DNA of 51,434 nt from a bacterium (GTDB lineage: Bacteria > Zixibacteria > MSB-5A5 > GN15 > FEB-12): positions 1 to 51,434 of the forward strand of contig JARGFS010000003.1 of the NCBI GenBank assembly GCA_029211095.1, read 5' to 3'. The notes under the pieces are model-generated. The model had not been told where the DNA came from. It saw nothing but the letters and a program-made list of their open reading frames with translations, and did not search any database. A program made the translations under genes and the position numbers. Positions 1-9,750 of this stretch are shown in pieces. Every line of letters starts with the position of its first letter. Position 1 is the stretch's first letter.

Positions 1-117
1 ACAACTCTGGAAATTGTCACCGGACTTTCCGACGGTATCAATATCGAGGTTGTCGAGGGGCTGGAAGAAGGGATGCTTCTGGTGGAACGTCCGCCGAAGG
101 AGATAACCGCCGACTAA
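1..117 (+). CDS. C-terminal fragment of an RND/MacA-type periplasmic adaptor (MFP), truncated by window start
   Basis: Open frame 1 from base 1 to TAA at 115-117 reads TTLEIVTGLSDGINIEVVEGLEEGMLLVERPPKEITAD*, like MFP C-termini; followed by MacB-type permeases. Confidence 0.6.
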   Translation, partial: TTLEIVTGLSDGINIEVVEGLEEGMLLVERPPKEITAD

Positions 118-134
118 GCGGTTAGCGAGTCCCA

Positions 135-1370
135 ATGATTCCTTTGATGACCATTAAGCAGTTCTTCAACGACATGCGTCGCCAGAAACTTCGCTCAGCC
201 CTGACCATGTTCGGCATCTTCTGGGGGACCTGTTCTATTGTATTGCTTTTCGCCTTTGGTCAGGGGATAACGGAATCTCAGATCAAAGCACAGCGCGGGC
301 TAGGTGATAATATTGCTATTATTTGGCCGGGAGTTACATCCAAGGAGTTTCGTGGACTGCCGACCGGGCGGCGGGTTAGATTCACCGAAGAGGATGCACG
401 GCTGATCAAGTCCAAGGCGGCTACACTCAAAGGGATTTCACCTGAATATCGTGGCTGGAATATCAACCTTCGCTACAAAAAGCAGACAACGCTCCGATCG
501 GTCTCCGGTGTCTGGCCGGAGTTTAGCGATCTTCGCAACGTGATTCCGGATATCGGCTCTCGTTTCATCAATAAGCGCGACATGGATGAAAAGCGGCGCG
601 TGATTTTTCTTGGTGACAAACTGGCTGAAGATCTCTTTGAAGAGGCTGAACCGGTGGGACAGTCAGTCCTGTTCAACGGCACTCCCTTCACGGTGATCGG
701 GGTGATGAAAGAGAAAAAGCAGAATTCCTCTTATAATGGACGGGACAACCGGAACGCCTTTATTCCTTCAACAACTTTCAAAGCGATGTTTTCACGCCGA
801 TTTGTAAATGTGATGATCGTTCAGGCCTACCCGACCGCTTCTATGGAAGACACCAAGAGCGAAGTCTACAAAATCATGGGAGAGAGGTACAAGTTTGATC
901 CCAGTGATAAAGAGGCGCTCTCTATTTGGGATACCACGCGCGGGATTGCATTTTTGAAAACATTTTTTATGGCCTTCCAGTACTTTCTATTTGGGATCGG
1001 GGTTGCCACTCTGATCACCGGAGGGATTGGAGTGTCAAACATCATGAATGTGGTTCTGGAGGAACGGACCAAGGAGATTGGGATCAAAATGGCTCTTGGG
1101 GCCAAGAAGCAGATGATCATGTTGCAGTTTGTGTTAGAGACGCTTCTGATAACCGCCATCGGCGGACTGCTGGGATTCCTTTTTGCCTACGCTCTGATTC
1201 AGGTTTTTCCTTACCTGGAACTTGATGAGTTTATCGGGACCCCACGAGTGAATATGGTGGGTAGTCTGATGGTTATCGGCGTGCTTGGCCTGGTCGGTTT
1301 GGCATCCGGTTATTTCCCGGCGCGAAGAGCGGCCAACCTGCAGCCGGTGCAGGCATTAAAACTGTTTTAG
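135..1370 (+). CDS. MacB-type ABC transporter permease (FtsX domain)
   Basis: N-terminal TM, MacB periplasmic core-like region, C-terminal FtsX motif 'EERTKEIGIKMALGAKKQMIMLQFVLETLLIT'. Confidence 0.92.
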   Translation: MIPLMTIKQFFNDMRRQKLRSALTMFGIFWGTCSIVLLFAFGQGITESQIKAQRGLGDNIAIIWPGVTSKEFRGLPTGRRVRFTEEDARLIKSKAATLKGISPEYRGWNINLRYKKQTTLRSVSGVWPEFSDLRNVIPDIGSRFINKRDMDEKRRVIFLGDKLAEDLFEEAEPVGQSVLFNGTPFTVIGVMKEKKQNSSYNGRDNRNAFIPSTTFKAMFSRRFVNVMIVQAYPTASMEDTKSEVYKIMGERYKFDPSDKEALSIWDTTRGIAFLKTFFMAFQYFLFGIGVATLITGGIGVSNIMNVVLEERTKEIGIKMALGAKKQMIMLQFVLETLLITAIGGLLGFLFAYALIQVFPYLELDEFIGTPRVNMVGSLMVIGVLGLVGLASGYFPARRAANLQPVQALKLF

Positions 1371-1379
1371 GATAGAACT

Positions 1380-2627
1380 ATGAAGATTGGAATCATTTAC
1401 AACGTCTTCCTCAGAGATTTTAGAAAGCAGAAGAAGCGGATAGCGCTCACGCTGATCGCTCTGGTGTGGGGGACGATTTCAATCATGTTGCTGCTCGGTT
1501 TTGGTGAGGGGCTGCACCGGCAGATGACTGTGAATGATAAGGGGCTGGGCGAGGGGATTGCAATTGTCTGGGGCGGGCAGACTTCCATACCGTTCAAAGG
1601 AATGGGCAAGGGGCGGCGCATCCGGTTGAATACCGATGATTTAGACTATATTAAGGGGCGCATACCGGAGATAAAAGAGATTGGCGGCCAATACGACCGA
1701 TGGGGCGTGAACCTCCAGTACGGGGATCAAGTGATATCCGAGCATTGTGTTGGTCTGACCCCCAACTACAGGCAGATGCGTAATCTCAATCCGCAGATGG
1801 GCGGACGGATGATAAATGAACTGGATCTGAAATATAAGCGGCGCGTGATTTTCCTGGGGGACAATGTTGCTGATCGTCTCATGGGAGGAGATGAACCGAT
1901 CGGGAAACAGATAATGCTCAACTCAATACCGTTTACGGTAGTTGGCGTGATGGCCCAGAAGCTCCAGAACTCCAGCTACGGGGGCATGGATGAAAACCAG
2001 GTCTCAATTCCGCTGACCACCTTCAAAGCAATCTTTGGTGATCCGTATCTGGACAATATTGTGTACCAGATTTCCGATGTGAGCCGGAATGAAGAAATAG
2101 AAAAGGAACTCTATGCGGTCATGGGAGAGCGCTATAAGTTTGATCCCGAAGATGAGCGCGCTCTGTCTGTCTGGGATACGGTGGCCGGCAAAAAAGAGTT
2201 TGATCAGATCATGTTCGGTATCCAGATTTTTATGGGTATAATCGGCGGCCTTACTCTACTCATTGCCGGGGTTGGCGTGGCAAACATAATGTATGTGTCC
2301 ATCAAGGAGCGCACCCGTGAGATCGGTATCAAGATGGCAATGGGGGCGAGGCGTTCCTATATCCTGACCCAGTTCCTTTTGGAAGCAATCCTGATTACAT
2401 TCGGCGGCGGTGTTCTGGGGATGGCGCTGAGCTATATAATGACCGAGGGATTCAAGCGCATTCCGATTGAGTCAGATGTTTTGGATATGATGGGCAGACC
2501 TACGATATCGTTGGAGATCGGACTTTTGGTGATTGTCATTCTGAGTGTTATGGGCATTCTGGCCGGGCTTTTTCCGGCCATGCGGGCTTCTTCGGTCAAC
2601 CCGGTGGAATCGCTGCGCTATGAATAA
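1380..2627 (+). CDS. MacB-type ABC transporter permease (FtsX domain), paralog of the preceding gene
   Basis: Same architecture; 'KERTREIGIKMAMGARRSYILTQFLLEAILIT'; 9 nt after upstream stop. Confidence 0.92.
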   Translation: MKIGIIYNVFLRDFRKQKKRIALTLIALVWGTISIMLLLGFGEGLHRQMTVNDKGLGEGIAIVWGGQTSIPFKGMGKGRRIRLNTDDLDYIKGRIPEIKEIGGQYDRWGVNLQYGDQVISEHCVGLTPNYRQMRNLNPQMGGRMINELDLKYKRRVIFLGDNVADRLMGGDEPIGKQIMLNSIPFTVVGVMAQKLQNSSYGGMDENQVSIPLTTFKAIFGDPYLDNIVYQISDVSRNEEIEKELYAVMGERYKFDPEDERALSVWDTVAGKKEFDQIMFGIQIFMGIIGGLTLLIAGVGVANIMYVSIKERTREIGIKMAMGARRSYILTQFLLEAILITFGGGVLGMALSYIMTEGFKRIPIESDVLDMMGRPTISLEIGLLVIVILSVMGILAGLFPAMRASSVNPVESLRYE

Positions 2628-2647
2628 CTGCATGGGAGCAAATTGCT

Positions 2648-3337
2648 ATGATTAGAATGAACCAGGTAGTCAAAAGCTATACTACCGGCAAAGTGGATTT
2701 TACGGCGCTCAAAGGGATTGACCTGCATATCCGCAAAGGGGAACTGGCGGCCGTGATTGGTCCTTCCGGTTCAGGAAAATCCACCCTGATGAATATTGTT
2801 GGCTGCCTTGACATCCCTTCTTCGGGCGAATATATGCTGGAAGGGAGCGATGTTGGACAGCTCTCCTCTAATGAACTTGCCGAGATCAGGAATAGGAAAA
2901 TTGGTTTTGTCTTTCAGGCTTTCAATCTTCTGCCGTATGCCACTGCCTATGAGAATGTGGAAGTTCCGTTGCTATTTGCCGGGGCCAAAGCAAAGTATCG
3001 GCGCGAGCGGGTGATAGAGTTGCTGTCCCGGGTTGGCCTGGCTAACAAAGTATCCAACCGGCCGACCGAAATGTCCGGTGGTGAAATGCAGCGCGTGGCC
3101 ATTGCCAGAGCGCTGGCCAATGAACCGGATGTTATCCTGGCTGATGAGCCGACCGGAAACCTGGATAGTAAATCCGGCGGGGAGATTGTGAAGCTGTTTC
3201 ATGAACTCTGGGAATCGGGTAAGACAATAATTATGATTACCCATGACAACAATATTGCCGCGACTGCGGAGCGGGTCATCAAGCTCAAAGATGGCATGAT
3301 TGATTCCAACGGTTTGAAAGCGAGGACGTCCGCCTGA
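2648..3337 (+). CDS. ABC transporter ATP-binding protein (MacB/LolD family)
   Basis: Walker A 'GPSGSGKST', signature '[15 protein letters not shown]', Walker B '[12 protein letters not shown]'. Confidence 0.97.
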   Translation: MIRMNQVVKSYTTGKVDFTALKGIDLHIRKGELAAVIGPSGSGKSTLMNIVGCLDIPSSGEYMLEGSDVGQLSSNELAEIRNRKIGFVFQAFNLLPYATAYENVEVPLLFAGAKAKYRRERVIELLSRVGLANKVSNRPTEMSGGEMQRVAIARALANEPDVILADEPTGNLDSKSGGEIVKLFHELWESGKTIIMITHDNNIAATAERVIKLKDGMIDSNGLKARTSA

Positions 3338-3461
3338 TCGACATGCTACCATTCAAAGAGAATCGGGTGGCCGTCTCAGACTCGTTTGGGACGGATTGTA
3401 TGTTCAACCGGAATCAGGGCCAAACAAGTTTGGCCCTGGCACTCCGGCATCGTCATAACCA

Positions 3462-3480
3462 CCCTTCGACAGGCTCAGGG
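3462..3480. repeat. Short dispersed intergenic motif CCCTTCGACaGGCTCAGGG (copy 1)
   Basis: Related copies at 3541-3559 and 9791-9810. Confidence 0.6.
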
Positions 3481-3540
3481 TGACCTGGTCCCCATAAGAA
3501 GTGTAACAGGTATGCATGCAAAGCATGAGTAGGGCGGAAT

Positions 3541-3559
3541 TCCCTTCGACAAGCTCAGG
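3541..3559. repeat. Short dispersed intergenic motif CCCTTCGACAAGCTCAGGA (copy 2)
   Basis: Near-identical to 3462-3480. Confidence 0.6.
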
Positions 3560-3636
3560 ACAGGCTTTAGCAGTTCCGCCTTCGCTTTGTTGGTATGACC
3601 GCTGGAATATTTTGCATTACTGAGTTGAGTTGAATT

Positions 3637-3659
3637 GTCGGGACCGTAAAGGTCCCGAC
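3637..3659. repeat. Perfect inverted repeat GTCGGGACC-GTAAA-GGTCCCGAC
   Basis: 9-bp perfect stem, 5-nt loop, ending just before the 18-bp tandem array. Confidence 0.85.
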
Positions 3660-3660
3660 C

Positions 3661-3750
3661 TACGAAGAATATGCTCGCTACGAAGAATATGCTCGCTACG
3701 AAGAATGTGCTCGCTACGAAGAATATGCTCGCTACGAAGAATATGCTCGC
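3661..3750. repeat. Tandem array, 5 x 18 bp TACGAAGAATATGCTCGC
   Basis: Five contiguous 18-mers; only copy 3 differs (one A>G). Confidence 0.97.
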
Positions 3751-3773
3751 GAGGCTCTTAGCGCATCAAATGC

Positions 3774-3802
3774 AAAGCGGCAGGCGCTGTGCCTGCCGCT
3801 TT
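3774..3802. terminator. Strong hairpin between convergent genes, possible terminator
   Basis: AAAGCGGCAGGC ... GCCTGCCGCTTT, 12-bp perfect stem; no long T tract. Confidence 0.5.
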
Positions 3803-3885
3803 CGGCGTATATACAAAACAGATAGCGTGGCTCTCTAAAATGGCCGCATCCCGGAAATGCCGCCTAACTCATTTCTGTTATCGTA

Positions 3886-6012
3886 CTACCGTTCGGCCAA
3901 TTCCTGTTTAAGCTCGCGTGCCTGACTGAGGAGATAGAGGAACTGATCAGTCTTAGTCGACTCCAATTCCGAAGTTGCTCTGCGGGCGACACGAACCAAG
4001 TCATTCAGATCGGACCTTTTGGCCCAATAAGAGTTGCGAAGAATCTCCGCAAGCTCCGCAGCACAGGCAGCCAGTTGAAATTCCGAGCTGGTGCGCTCGA
4101 AACTACTGTTGATAGCTTGGGGACTGAGCATAAAGCGCTCTTCGGCAACTTCAAACAGACTTTCCACCGGATGCCATTCGTCACTTTCAAAACGGCGCTC
4201 ATTTTCGCGCGGATCGTCGTCATCCCGATAGACCGGCACATAGTCCGGCTTTTTGTATCGGATGTTAACATACCCGATAGCCCGTTTGGGAAAACCGTGA
4301 TGTACCTTAATCTCGTAGAGGGCGGTCACGGAATGTCCGGCCCCAATCTCACCGCCATCGACAGTATCATTGCGGAAATCCTTGTCAGCGACATCCCGGT
4401 TTTCATACCCCAGGAGGCGATAGCTGCGGACCACCGAAGGATCAAAGTCGACCTGGATCTTAACATCGCGGGCGATCACCTGAAGGTTTCCGGTCAGGTT
4501 GTCCACAAAGATGCGCTTGGCTTCATGAATGTCATCGACATAAGCATAGTAGCCGTTCCCTTTGTTGCCCAGCTTCTCAAGCAGAATATCGTTGTAATTT
4601 CCCATGCCAAACCCGATTGAGCTGAGCGTGATCCCTTTACCGGCATACCGCTTGATTTCTTTCAGGATAGCCTCGGCACCGGTCTGGCCAACGTTGGCGA
4701 CACCGTCGCTGCAGAGGATTACACGATTGATCTTGCGCGGGTCAAACATCCGATTAGCCATAGCGTAGCCGAGTTTAATCCCCTGCTCGGCATAGGTGGC
4801 ACCGTTGGGTACCAGCATATCAATCGCCTGATATATCCTATTTCGGTCCTTAATTGAAGTTGGTTGGAGAACTTCATAAGCAGTGGAACCGTAGACGACG
4901 ATTCCAACTTTATCATCCGATTTCAACTGGTCAACCAGCATCCGCAATGCTTTCCTGACCAACCCGAGACGGTCTTCACGCCCCATTGATCCAGAGACAT
5001 CGACAACAAAAGTCAGATTGGCCGGTTTACGGTCGCGCGGGTCAATCTCCTGCCCCTTGATTCCGATCCGGAGGAGGTAGCTGTTCTGGCCAAAGTACGA
5101 AGGAGAACCCTCGAAAGAGAGATCGAACGGTTTGTTGTGTGGGGCTTTGTAGTTGTAATCAAAGTGATTGATAAACTCTTCCACACGTACGGCATCCTTT
5201 GGTGGAAGATTACCGCTTTCCAGGTAACTTCTGGTCATGATATAGGAGGCGTCATCAACATCTATGGCAAAGGTCGAGAGATGGTCATCTTCGGTATCGA
5301 CAAACGGATTGACACCATAGTTCTCGAAAAACATAGCGTCGTAGGCCTCGCCATTGACAATAGCGTTCCCGCCATGCGCCGGAGAATAAGCGGTCCTGTC
5401 CTGCCGGGGAGGTATCACGCAGGTAGGTGCACCCATGACCGAAGCAGTTTTCTTTTTTCCGTCGACAACGTAAGCGACATCACCTGCTCTACCACCTTTA
5501 ACGTTGGGTTTCCCGGCGGTTCCAGTAACAACTCCGGCGACCTGATTCAGCATTTCATCGACAGTTGCGACGGGACGTGGCTTGATCTCTTCTTTTGAGA
5601 TTGTCACCTGACTTGAGACTCCGAACTTTTCGATGATATCAGGCTCGGCAGTTATTTTGATAGTTTTGCTAAGATCGGTCGTCCTTTTTTCCAGTAACAA
5701 CTTCAGTTCCAGGGCCTGATCTGCCGTGATTGTTATTGAGTCAATCTCGACCACATTGTATTCCAGGTGAGAAACTTTCAGAGTGTAGCTGCCGGGGGGG
5801 AGAGTTCTGATCAGGAACTTCCCATCAAAGTCAGTCAGGGCGCCCATAGTGGTGCCCACGACCGCAACGGAAGCACTGACAATTGGATCACCGGTAGTTT
5901 TGTCGGTAATGGTACCTTTGATTTGTCCGGTGGAACCGGCCCTTAGAGCCAGGGTAAGTCCGAGCAGGACAATGAAGAGGAAAAGATAGGGAAGCGCTTT
6001 GCGTGTAAACAT
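3886..6012 (-). CDS. Secreted von Willebrand factor A protein (YfbK-like) with N-terminal CarboxypepD_reg and TonB-plug-like segments
   Basis: Start re-placed at MFTRKALPYLFLF (6012) behind GGAGGT; 'GQIKGTITDKTTGDPIVSASVAVVGTTMGALTDFDGKF'; plug-like 'VATVDEMLNQVAGVV...VKGGRAGDVAYVVDG'; MIDAS 'DVSGSMG'; YfbK-like C-terminal region. Confidence 0.85.
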   Translation of the reverse strand: MFTRKALPYLFLFIVLLGLTLALRAGSTGQIKGTITDKTTGDPIVSASVAVVGTTMGALTDFDGKFLIRTLPPGSYTLKVSHLEYNVVEIDSITITADQALELKLLLEKRTTDLSKTIKITAEPDIIEKFGVSSQVTISKEEIKPRPVATVDEMLNQVAGVVTGTAGKPNVKGGRAGDVAYVVDGKKKTASVMGAPTCVIPPRQDRTAYSPAHGGNAIVNGEAYDAMFFENYGVNPFVDTEDDHLSTFAIDVDDASYIMTRSYLESGNLPPKDAVRVEEFINHFDYNYKAPHNKPFDLSFEGSPSYFGQNSYLLRIGIKGQEIDPRDRKPANLTFVVDVSGSMGREDRLGLVRKALRMLVDQLKSDDKVGIVVYGSTAYEVLQPTSIKDRNRIYQAIDMLVPNGATYAEQGIKLGYAMANRMFDPRKINRVILCSDGVANVGQTGAEAILKEIKRYAGKGITLSSIGFGMGNYNDILLEKLGNKGNGYYAYVDDIHEAKRIFVDNLTGNLQVIARDVKIQVDFDPSVVRSYRLLGYENRDVADKDFRNDTVDGGEIGAGHSVTALYEIKVHHGFPKRAIGYVNIRYKKPDYVPVYRDDDDPRENERRFESDEWHPVESLFEVAEERFMLSPQAINSSFERTSSEFQLAACAAELAEILRNSYWAKRSDLNDLVRVARRATSELESTKTDQFLYLLSQARELKQELAER

Positions 6013-6157
6013 GTTACACCTCCAGAACAACTGGTTAGAGAAGATTTCTGCTTTCTGAAGGGGATTACACCAATGAGACGAACTTCTTCCCATATTTGTG
6101 CACAGGCAAGGGATGGTTTCTTGTAAGTTAAGTGACAGGAATAATTTACGGACACAA

Positions 6158-6181
6158 AAAGGCCGCCCGATGGGCGGCCTT
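6158..6181 (-). terminator. Rho-independent terminator of the minus-strand M6 protease gene
   Basis: Minus strand GGCCGCCCATCGGGCGGCC followed by TTTTTG. Confidence 0.8.
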
Positions 6182-6207
6182 AGTAGATTCAGGGTGTCAT
6201 TCGATTA

Positions 6208-8271
6208 CTAAAACGCCGGACACGGCGCCGGGGCTGGTCCACCGGCAAAGAGATAGTCGACAAAGTAAGTCAGGTCGCTGATGTCATAGTTGTTATCTCC
6301 GGTAACATCTCCATGCTGAGGACAGGCTGCAACAGGTCCAAAGTTGAAGAGGAAATCAACCTGATCGGTGAGATCAGTTATATCCACGGAACCATCACTG
6401 TTATAGTCTCCCCGCAAGACGCAACAGCATGCATTGCCAATGCCGTCCAGGTTGTTGTCCAACTGATCCGGGTTGGAAACGGTGGGGCAATTATCAGTGG
6501 CATAACAGTGGCCATCGGAGTCATCATCGTTGAGGGGATCATCCGGGCAAACATCACAAGCATCGCCAAAAGTGTCGCTGTCAGAATCGATCTGATCATC
6601 GTTGATGTCATCCGGGCAGTTGTCACAGGCGTTGCCGTAAATGTCACCATCATTGTTGGCCTGGTCACCGTTGGGAGTGTCAACACAATTGTCGGTGTCA
6701 TCCGAGACCCCGTCACCATCAGAATCAACCCCATTCGGGCTATTGACATAGGCGTACAGTTTGTCGCCTACAATAGAGTCAACCCGAACGACAATCCCGC
6801 TCGGACCGTAGTAGCCATTACTGTTTGGAGTCGAACTCGGGTTAAACTCAGACTGTCCGGAAGTGTTGTTGTTCCAGGCTCCACCGAGCCGGGTTTCATA
6901 TGGATACCACCACTGAGCGGAATCGGTTACGCTACCTTCGGGGTTCATGGTATGGTCAAAGGCCGGATTGTACCCGGCATCTTCGACAATGACTTTATAA
7001 TGAGCCCAGTCCGGGGTGCCATTGTTGTTCCAGGAGCCAACCGAGTCATGGATATGGGTGATGATCAATCCCTGGTCCAAAGTGTCCGAACCGTAAGTCA
7101 GATCGGGATAGAAGTAGCAGGAGTAGTCCGCGTCCACCTTGTCATACTGCGCTGTCGAGTGCGGGTTGCGGTACTCCAGGTAGAAAAATTCCCCATCCGC
7201 CCAGTTGATGGGGAGAATGTAAAGGGAACTGTCCTGATGCGTTTCAACATCGTACAGGACAACATCGAAAAACTCCCCCTGTTCGAGCACGACCGGATTC
7301 ACCCAGCCCAGTTCATATTTGCTCCAGCCACAGGGGTGCGAAGGATTGTTGCTCTCGCCACCGAGCGAGAAGACACCATAGCCGCCATAGCCCATAACGC
7401 ACCAGTCGGTCAGCGGATGATCATTGAAGTCATTGGGGGTGGTGTAAGTTGACATGACCAGTTTGTCATCATAGTCATACAGATCGGGCAGGCCCAGATT
7501 ATGCATAAGCTCATGACAGTATACGCGAATGCCGCTCAGTCGCTCACCATTGTCACAGGTGGTCGGCCAGAAATCATAACGAGTAGGGTATGACTCGGGC
7601 GAAGTATTCCATGAAGAGACCATCTTGCCATCAAAGGGTCCGGGACCGCCGCCCGGAGTGTAGCGGTAGGCGTGGGACCAGATATCGGCCGGGTCATTGA
7701 ACTCGCAGGCTTCGCTGAATTCAAGGCCGACCCCGGAACGAATGAACACGACCGCATCGACAATTCCATCATCGTCACCGTCATATTGAGAGAAATCGAT
7801 AAACGGGTCCAACTCGTACAAAAGGCTCTCAAAGTCATACCAACCGGAGGCCGGGTTGGGGTCAGTGTGCCAACCATAGACATCGCCGACAACGGTCACC
7901 GTGCCATAAGAGACTTCGTTGACATAGTCAGCCACCGAGCCGCCGGGGAATACGTGATCGGAAAACATCAGGCTGTCCATGGTCTCCGCAGAATATGTGT
8001 GAGGCCGATCCACCCAATCGACCAGGATGGCCAGAACCTTAAGCGTGTCACCGGAAAATCGGTAGGCGGCAATGTCCAACGAGTCCTGTCGGGTCAACTC
8101 CGAGATTGGAACCGGCCCATAAGCCTTTTCCAGCTCATTGTCCGGAAAGTCGTACATTATTCCTTGGGAGAGATCAATTCCGAAGACTGCAGACGAGACC
8201 AGAAGAATCAAAGTTATCGTCAGGAGGCCTGATTTTGCGAACATGATGGTTCCTTTCGGCGGTGAGAACAT
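6208..8271 (-). CDS. Secreted M6-family metalloprotease with thrombospondin type 3 repeats and dockerin-like C-terminus
   Basis: HELMHNLGLPDLYD zinc motif; D/N-rich 'DSDGDGVSDDTDNC...' TSP3 repeats; two dockerin-like repeats 'SVDITDLTDQVDFLF' and 'YDISDLTYFVDYLFAGGPAPAPCPAF'. Alternative start MFAKSGLLTITLILLV a few codons in. Confidence 0.9.
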   Translation of the reverse strand: MFSPPKGTIMFAKSGLLTITLILLVSSAVFGIDLSQGIMYDFPDNELEKAYGPVPISELTRQDSLDIAAYRFSGDTLKVLAILVDWVDRPHTYSAETMDSLMFSDHVFPGGSVADYVNEVSYGTVTVVGDVYGWHTDPNPASGWYDFESLLYELDPFIDFSQYDGDDDGIVDAVVFIRSGVGLEFSEACEFNDPADIWSHAYRYTPGGGPGPFDGKMVSSWNTSPESYPTRYDFWPTTCDNGERLSGIRVYCHELMHNLGLPDLYDYDDKLVMSTYTTPNDFNDHPLTDWCVMGYGGYGVFSLGGESNNPSHPCGWSKYELGWVNPVVLEQGEFFDVVLYDVETHQDSSLYILPINWADGEFFYLEYRNPHSTAQYDKVDADYSCYFYPDLTYGSDTLDQGLIITHIHDSVGSWNNNGTPDWAHYKVIVEDAGYNPAFDHTMNPEGSVTDSAQWWYPYETRLGGAWNNNTSGQSEFNPSSTPNSNGYYGPSGIVVRVDSIVGDKLYAYVNSPNGVDSDGDGVSDDTDNCVDTPNGDQANNDGDIYGNACDNCPDDINDDQIDSDSDTFGDACDVCPDDPLNDDDSDGHCYATDNCPTVSNPDQLDNNLDGIGNACCCVLRGDYNSDGSVDITDLTDQVDFLFNFGPVAACPQHGDVTGDNNYDISDLTYFVDYLFAGGPAPAPCPAF

Positions 8272-8459
8272 ATTAAAGAACTACATATCCAATTTACGGT
8301 TTGAATGGATTCTGTCAAGGCTGCAAAGCGGCTGCCGCACCGGCTGCGCCGATAGCGAGTCTGCGGGTACATCTGCCAGTTTATATTTCAATCTTGATCT
8401 GTACCCGTAATTGATGCAGATTATGCTCAATTAGTCAGATATTTTGGAGGATACCAATA

Positions 8460-9686
8460 GTGCGCGAGTTAATACGTGAAGGATTGTCTAATTTAGGGGT
8501 GGTGGAATCGGCCAGCGAAACGGTGACCTGGCTAGTAGCAGCGCTGATTATTATATTGTTAGCGGTTCTCTCTCATCTGATAACACGCCGTATTCTTTTG
8601 ACAACTGTGGCCATTGTCGTTCGCAAGAGCAAAACCAAGTGGGACGATGTTCTGGTTGAACGGAAGTTTTTCCGAAGGATTGCCCATTTAGCTCCGGCTA
8701 TGGTAGTTTATGCTACTGCTCATTATTTGCCGGAAATTGAAACGCTGCTGATCAAATTCTCCAATGTCTATATGCTTTTTGTTGGGGTGATGGCTGTTTC
8801 AGCATTCTTGTCATCTGTCAATGATATCTATCAGGGATATGAGATATCCAAGGGACGCCCCATCAAAGGATATATCCAGGTCGTCAAGATCATTGTTTTT
8901 GTAATGGTAGGGATCAGTGTTTTTGCATCGCTGATCGGCAAGTCACCGCTGGCGATATTGGGGGGCGTGGGGGCGATGTCGGCGGTGATGCTTCTGATTT
9001 TCAAAGACTCAATCCTTGGCCTGGTGGCCGGTATCCAGCTTTCGGCCAATGATATGGTCCGGGTGGGGGACTGGATTGAGATGCCGAAATTCGGGGCCGA
9101 TGGGGATGTTATCGATCTCTCCCTTAACACTGTCCAAGTGCAAAACTGGGACAAGACGATTGTCAGTATCCCAGCCTATGGTCTGATTTCTGATTCATTC
9201 AAGAACTGGCGCGGAATGGAACAGTCTGGCGGACGGCGGATCAAGCGGGCGATCAATATCGACATGACGAGTGTGAGATTCTGCGATGAAGAGATGCTGC
9301 AGCGGTTTAAGAGATTTGAGTATCTCAAGGACTATATCAGCGTCAGGCAGAGTGAGATCGATCAGCACAACAAAGAGAAGAATATAGACAATTCCGAGTT
9401 GGTGAATGGCCGACGGATGACCAACCTGGGGACATTCCGCGCCTACCTGGTCGCCTATCTAAAAAGCCATCCCAAAATTCATCAGGAGATGACTTTCTTG
9501 GTTCGGCATCTGAGTCCGACCGAGAAGGGGTTGCCGATTGAGATTTATGTATTCTCCAATGACCAGGCCTGGGCGAATTACGAAGCTATCATGGCTGACA
9601 TTTTTGATCATCTGCTGGCGGTGATCCCGCGTTTTGATCTTCGCGTCTTCCAAAACCCGACCGGCCAGGACTGGCGGAGAGTTTGA
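8460..9686 (+). CDS. Mechanosensitive ion channel, MscS family (YbdG-like)
   Basis: GTG start; TM helices, MscS core 'GDWIEMPKFGADGDVIDLSLNTVQVQNWDKTIVSIPAYGLISDSFKNWRGM', YbdG-like C-terminal region. Confidence 0.9.
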   Translation: MRELIREGLSNLGVVESASETVTWLVAALIIILLAVLSHLITRRILLTTVAIVVRKSKTKWDDVLVERKFFRRIAHLAPAMVVYATAHYLPEIETLLIKFSNVYMLFVGVMAVSAFLSSVNDIYQGYEISKGRPIKGYIQVVKIIVFVMVGISVFASLIGKSPLAILGGVGAMSAVMLLIFKDSILGLVAGIQLSANDMVRVGDWIEMPKFGADGDVIDLSLNTVQVQNWDKTIVSIPAYGLISDSFKNWRGMEQSGGRRIKRAINIDMTSVRFCDEEMLQRFKRFEYLKDYISVRQSEIDQHNKEKNIDNSELVNGRRMTNLGTFRAYLVAYLKSHPKIHQEMTFLVRHLSPTEKGLPIEIYVFSNDQAWANYEAIMADIFDHLLAVIPRFDLRVFQNPTGQDWRRV

Positions 9687-9750
9687 TAAGGGGGGACGAG
9701 GCCACCGCTCTTTTTCTCTCCGAGTATACTTAGCGATGTATACATTCAGT

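Noticed and set aside
3661-3750. Tandem repeat considered as CRISPR array
   Set aside because: 18-bp units are contiguous with no spacers and no cas genes nearby.
3661-3800. Repeat considered as a coding (YEEYAR)n protein
   Set aside because: In-frame TGA shortly upstream and no credible start codon with SD before the repeats.
4075-4620. 181-aa plus-strand ORF opposite the VWA gene
   Set aside because: Antisense shadow; VWA/YfbK motifs support the minus strand.
6313-7452. 379-aa plus-strand ORF opposite the M6 protease
   Set aside because: Antisense shadow of a gene with clear zinc and TSP3 motifs; its V/I/G-rich composition is the reverse complement of Asp codons.
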